NCBI GenBank assembly: GCA_027451565.1
Contig: DAIDJC010000112.1
Span: 1-9,935 of the forward strand
Length of the DNA stretch: 9,935 nt
Reading direction: 5' to 3'
Source of the DNA: Limisphaerales bacterium
GTDB lineage: Bacteria; Verrucomicrobiota; Verrucomicrobiia; Limisphaerales; UBA11358
The notes below the pieces were generated by a model. That model searched no databases. It saw only the letters and a list, made by a program, of their open reading frames with translations, and had not been told where the DNA came from. Shown here in pieces: positions 7,217 to 9,935 of the stretch (within the stretch, counting starts at the first letter, position 1; every line of letters starts with the position of its first letter). The position numbers were made by a program, and so were the translations under genes.

Positions 7217-7232
7217 GCCAATTTTAATTGGC
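7217..7232. promoter_or_regulatory. Near-palindrome upstream of the AraC gene
   Basis: GCCAATT-TT-AATTGGC has perfect 7-bp arms and lies 30-45 bp upstream of the regulator's ATG. It is not followed by a T run on either strand, so it does not look like a terminator. An operator is the simplest inference. Confidence 0.35.
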
Positions 7233-7236
7233 AAAA

Positions 7237-7310
7237 AAATCCATGTTTTTTTGTTTTCACTGACTTGAACCAAGCAATCCGTATTCCGCAAGCGCCAGAA
7301 ATCCATGTTT
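7237..7310. repeat. 12-bp direct repeat AAATCCATGTTT, two copies
   Basis: Identical copies occur at 7237-7248 and 7299-7310. The start-to-start distance is 62 bp, close to six helical turns. AraC-family proteins often bind direct repeats placed on the same DNA face, so these may be autoregulatory half-sites. The match is exact; the function is inferred. Confidence 0.35.
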
Positions 7311-7853
7311 AGCCAGGCAAACACCGCATGAGTGGGAGTGAACGACAATGGTAAAGCGCACACAATTCACCCAAGACCACCGCCCAGTCATAGTCAAGGT
7401 TTCTTCACGCGAAGCCTTCTGCACCGATCCAGCCCAAACCCCATTCACACTTTTGCCAGAAAATGGACAATCGGCGTGACAAGACAATGGCGGATGTGCA
7501 AATGTTGCGCAACTGTTTTATAAACCCCATAAAGGCCATACCATTCGATTCAACTCCTTATTCGAATGACATGACTTTTATACGAAAGCCAGTCTTAAAT
7601 CAACGAGAGGGCCCACGGGAGTTGATTTGGGATTAAGCCGGGACCTGCAAGGGCATTTCCTTTAGGATTCGGTAGAGCGTGAACCAAGAAGATTGAATAC
7701 AGAAAACATGCCACTTAAGAGGGTTCACAAAAAAAGTCTCCCGCGCTTCCTTGTTCCCCGGTCAAGGATGCTCATAAGACCCATTGCCCTACCGCCCCTC
7801 TACTTTTTATTTAAGAAACCGCTGAAATGAAATCGGCAAACAGTTCGACAACG

Positions 7854-7868
7854 TTATCGGTACGATAA
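7854..7868. repeat. 15-bp palindrome TTATCG-GTA-CGATAA
   Basis: Perfect 6-bp arms around GTA inside the gene-poor stretch. No intact gene starts beside it, so its role is unknown. It could be an operator of a lost gene. Confidence 0.3.
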
Positions 7869-8452
7869 ATAAACCGTTTTGGATGATATGGCCTGTTTAT
7901 GGATCGCTGGAGGTACACCTCCTGCAAATCCTTAGGGGCCAGATGCCAATGGAACCGGGCAATCAGCCAAAATACCATGGCGCACCTTGCCGATGCTGGC
8001 TTTGAAGCGTTATCGCCAGCTTTTCGGAAGTACAAAAACCTGAAAATCGGCCTGATAATCCCAAAACAGCAAATACTGGAGTGCTTTTTGACATATCAAA
8101 TCGCATTGAATTCAGAAAAAGAGAAAAAATAACGTTAAACCGTTTTAAATAGAGCAAAATTTAATAAAAAGAAGTGGAAAAATTCTATTTTGAGACCTCA
8201 TTTAGACCGCAACCATCCTATCCATTTTTACCCTCAAAAAGTTCCTTGCCCGCTGAAGGGAGGGTTTCCCGCTCTAGCCCTGCCAAAATTCAATTTTTGA
8301 GTGTCATTTTAATTTCTTGTCCATCGAATCAAAACCGCAGCCTTAAGTCAGGCTATCATAATCCAAGACACGTATTCCAATAATGAGACACTTCATCTCT
8401 AAAAGCCGCCAAACCGACCCAACTCCGAACAAACTCGATGGAGACCAAGGAA

Positions 8453-8747
8453 TCAGGCGTTTTTCTGCATTTCAGGATCAATTCCGAAATGGAATCCGCC
8501 GTCATCTTCGTAACCTTCAGGTATGCTGTTTGTTATCGAATTTTTGAGGGAGCCAACCCACTTGATCGGGGCAACTGCCAAAACAGCAATCTGACTCAGA
8601 GCCGGAGCCTTTCCCAAAACGGTATGGATGATGTTAATTTTGTCAATCATAGCAAGAGTCATTTAGCATTGCCCATGCCAACTGGACCAATCTGTCGGGC
8701 TCATTCTTGCTTGAGTGGGCTGGTATTTCAATGTAAATAATTTTATT
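8453..8747 (-). pseudogene. Possible decayed or frameshifted small gene, unknown family
   Basis: Two minus-strand reading frames abut with gene-like codon use. The upstream frame (8747 to 8643) has no usual start codon and reads KIIYIEIPAHSSKNEPDR then LVQLAWAMLNDSCYD before its TGA. The second frame (ATG 8662 to TGA 8453) encodes 69 residues: MTLAMIDKINIIHTVLG near the start, VAPIKWVGSLKNS in the middle and IPEGYEDDGGFHFG near the end. It begins directly after an in-frame TAA, and no Shine-Dalgarno sequence is present. One frameshift would join the two. I recognise no family. It could instead be an intact 69-residue gene or chance open sequence. Confidence 0.25.
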
Positions 8748-8813
8748 TTAAATAGTTAAAAATATTTAAAATCCATTAAAGAGCCCCACTAAATGAACAA
8801 AGGTGTAGTATTC

Positions 8814-8933
8814 CCGCCTGAAGAAGGCGGTCCCGCAAGACCGGATGGGTAACACGGATACCTTGCGTCATTTTGCATATCGAGTCGTTATGCATCCTGG
8901 CACAGCGGCGATGCGGATTAGGACGGTTGCCAG
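8814..8933. repeat. Cluster of inverted repeats (REP-like or structured RNA)
   Basis: Four perfect stems are packed in 120 bp: CCGCCT-GAAGA-AGGCGG (8814-8830), CGGTC-CCGCAA-GACCG (8828-8843, sharing three bases with the first), TGCATA with a 9-base loop and TATGCA (8874-8894), and CTGGCA with a 25-base loop and TGCCAG (8897-8933). A weaker GGTA/TACC pair lies at 8848-8862. The segment is more GC-rich than the AT-rich sequence just left of it (8735-8790). It may be a dispersed extragenic palindromic element or a structured RNA. Orientation and function are unknown. Confidence 0.4.
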
Positions 8934-8972
8934 AACCAGAAGAATTACACATCAAATTCTGCTCAAGAACCA

Positions 8973-8987
8973 AAAATTTCCAATTTT
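8973..8987 (-). terminator. Very weak stem downstream of livF
   Basis: AAAATT-GGA-AATTTT (read on the minus strand, followed by T) lies 65-79 bp after the livF stop. The stem is all A-T, so it is unlikely to stop transcription efficiently. It is listed only because no better terminator is visible between livF and the hairpin cluster. Confidence 0.12.
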
Positions 8988-9051
8988 ATAGACCCCTTGG
9001 GTTTCAAAGCAGCTTGATTTAGCCTGGCAATGGATAAGCCATGGTAGTCGG

Positions 9052-9762
9052 TTAAACTCCTCCCAGGTAAGCAGCCCGGACCTGGGGATTGGAGCGTAGA
9101 GAGGAACTGTCACCATCCAAAATGACCCGGCCCGTTTCCAAGACATAACCGTGGTGGGCGATTTCGAGGGCGCGGTTGGCGTTTTGCTCCACGAGAAGGA
9201 TGGCGAGCTGGCGTTCCTGGTTGATTTCTACAATTTTCTGGAAGATGGCTTGAACCAGCATGGGTGCAAGGCCCAGCGAGGGTTCATCCAGCATCAGGAG
9301 TTTGGGTCGGGACATCAAGGCCCGTCCCATGGCGAGCATTTGTTGTTCGCCGCCCGAGAGAGTGCCAGCCATTTGGGAGGCGCGCTCCTTGAGCCTGGGA
9401 AAAGTGGCGTAAACAAATTCCAACTCTTTGCGGATGGCGGAGGCATCACGAACCTGATAGGCGCCCATCAGCAGATTTTCCAAAACGGTGAGGGAACGAA
9501 AAATCATGCGCCCTTCAGGGACGTGAGCGAGGCCTTGGCGTACCAGGAGGTGGGGTGGCATGCCGCCAATGGGCTGGCCCTGGTAGAGGATGGTTCCCGC
9601 CATGGGCTTGATGAGACCGGAAAGAGCCTTGAGTGTGGTGGATTTGCCCGCACCATTACTGCCAATTAGCGTAACGATACGGCCTGCCGGCACCATCAGT
9701 GATAGCCCATGCAAAGCGATGATGGACCCGTAACCTGCCACCAGATTTTTGATTTCCAGCAT
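9052..9762 (-). CDS. livF: Branched-chain amino acid ABC transporter ATPase LivF
   Basis: One of the two cytoplasmic ATPases that energise high-affinity leucine/isoleucine/valine uptake. The 236-residue length equals that of known LivF proteins. ABC motifs are complete: Walker A GSNGAGKST (34-42), the LivF-typical Q-loop region LAHVPEGRMIFRSLTVLENLLMG (78-100), signature LSGGEQQ (135-141), Walker B KLLMLDEPSLGLAP (154-167) with catalytic Glu160, and ILLVEQNANRAL (188-199). The protein ends with VRAAYLGG, as LivF usually does. The start MLEIKNLVAGYGSI is the conserved N-terminus and lies 5 bp after the livG stop, so livG and livF are co-transcribed and probably coupled; no clear Shine-Dalgarno sequence is seen. 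It appears to be the last gene of its operon. Related substrates such as amides or urea are possible, but LivF is the best match. Confidence 0.93.
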   Translation of the reverse strand: MLEIKNLVAGYGSIIALHGLSLMVPAGRIVTLIGSNGAGKSTTLKALSGLIKPMAGTILYQGQPIGGMPPHLLVRQGLAHVPEGRMIFRSLTVLENLLMGAYQVRDASAIRKELEFVYATFPRLKERASQMAGTLSGGEQQMLAMGRALMSRPKLLMLDEPSLGLAPMLVQAIFQKIVEINQERQLAILLVEQNANRALEIAHHGYVLETGRVILDGDSSSLRSNPQVRAAYLGGV

Positions 9763-9767
9763 GGATA

Positions 9768-9935
9768 TCAGGCATTGAGGGTTGACGCGGGGGAAGGGTC
9801 TTCACCCAGGTAGGCGGCGATCACGGCGGGATTACGACGAATGGCAAGCGGTGAGCCTTCGGCTAATTTCACGCCATGATCCAGGACCACCAGGCGGTCG
9901 CATACATCCATGACCAATTGCATATCGTGTTCCAC
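9768..9935 (-). CDS. livG: Branched-chain amino acid ABC transporter ATPase LivG, C-terminal 55 residues
   Basis: The frame is open from the right edge to a TGA at 9768. It begins within the H-loop region, VEHDMQLVMDVCDRLVVLDHG, then KLAEGSPLAIRRNPAVIAAYLGED, which is the typical LivG ending. The short tail PSPASTLNA closes it. The N-terminal portion, with Walker A, signature and Walker B, lies outside the window. LivG pairs with LivF to power the LivHM permease, and the order livG-livF with 5 bp between them is the usual one. This is a window-edge truncation, not a broken gene. Confidence 0.9.
   Translation of the reverse strand: MEHDMQLVMDVCDRLVVLDHGVKLAEGSPLAIRRNPAVIAAYLGEDPSPASTLNA

Larger units (their letters stand above)
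7188..9051. other. 1.86-kb gene-poor, AT-richer region
   Basis: No intact gene with a recognisable family lies here. Base composition is visibly more AT-rich than the flanks, especially 8095-8180 and 8735-8790. All open frames are under about 80 codons, mostly lack start signals, and overlap each other. Structures seen are the AraC upstream sites (7217-7310), a GTTGCGCAAC palindrome (7504-7513), a 7-bp inverted repeat with 13-bp spacer (7542-7568), TTATCG-GTA-CGATAA (7854-7868), GGAGGT-AC-ACCTCC (7909-7922), a GCTGGC/GCCAGC stem (7995-8020), a candidate gene remnant (8453-8747) and a hairpin cluster (8814-8933). No tRNA, rRNA, CRISPR repeat or transposase was recognised. It may be decayed sequence left after insertion or deletion, or a long regulatory/ncRNA region. 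Confidence 0.6.

Noticed and set aside
7540..7551. AAGGAG nine bases before an 8-codon minus-strand frame (MVWPLWGL), a possible leader peptide
   Set aside because: No gene or attenuator structure follows downstream, and such a short frame is easily found by chance.
7995..8025. GCTGGC/GCCAGC stem followed by TTTT, a plus-strand terminator candidate
   Set aside because: The loop is 14 bases, the T run is short, and there is no plus-strand gene upstream to terminate.
7188..9051. CRISPR array, tRNA, integron attC or IS element in the gene-poor region
   Set aside because: I found no regularly spaced repeats, no tRNA arm sequences, no attC core pair and no transposase fragment or terminal inverted repeats with target duplication.
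9151..9669. Plus-strand open frame of 172 codons opposite livF
   Set aside because: It is fully antisense to livF, which carries every ABC ATPase motif. The frame itself shows no domain.

Overview
This is a chromosomal window that looks like Verrucomicrobiota, possibly the Pedosphaera/Limisphaerales side. That placement is an inference from protein style: a secreted protein with the PA14 layout common in that phylum, an AraC-type regulator with a long non-catalytic N-terminal half, and a moderate-GC backbone. No rRNA, tRNA or marker gene is present to prove it. Almost everything is on the minus strand; only the rdgB/HAM1-type nucleotidase is on the plus strand.

Layout from left to right. Positions 1-897 (minus) hold the first 299 codons of a secreted protein with an OB-like domain followed by a PA14 domain; its 3' end lies outside the window. 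A 334-bp divergent spacer with a 13-bp palindrome separates it from a non-canonical purine NTP pyrophosphatase (1232-1930, plus). That gene converges on, and overlaps by 25 bp, an inositol-monophosphatase-family gene (1906-2685, minus). The phosphatase sits 6 bp behind a CPA2-type cation:proton antiporter with a C-terminal RCK/TrkA-N domain (2692-4404, minus), so those two look like one operon. A 338-bp spacer with several inverted repeats and a TATAAT box next to the antiporter start follows. Next come a WcaJ-type polyprenyl-phosphate sugar-1-phosphate transferase (4743-6164, minus) and, 66 bp upstream of it, an AraC-family regulator (6231-7187, minus).

Positions 7188-9051 are a 1.86-kb AT-richer stretch with no convincing intact gene. 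It contains a possible AraC operator region, scattered palindromes, a candidate decayed small gene at 8453-8747, and a dense cluster of inverted repeats at 8814-8933. The right edge holds the end of a branched-chain amino acid ABC transporter operon: the last 55 codons of livG (9768-9935) and a complete livF (9052-9762), both minus.

The genes are mostly housekeeping: nucleotide-pool sanitation, ion homeostasis, amino acid uptake and surface polysaccharide initiation. I did not find a clear new defence or mobile system. The items most worth a second look are the hairpin cluster and decayed gene in the gene-poor region, the OB-PA14 protein with its CPVC motif, the possible leaderless antiporter transcript, and the near absence of Shine-Dalgarno sequences.
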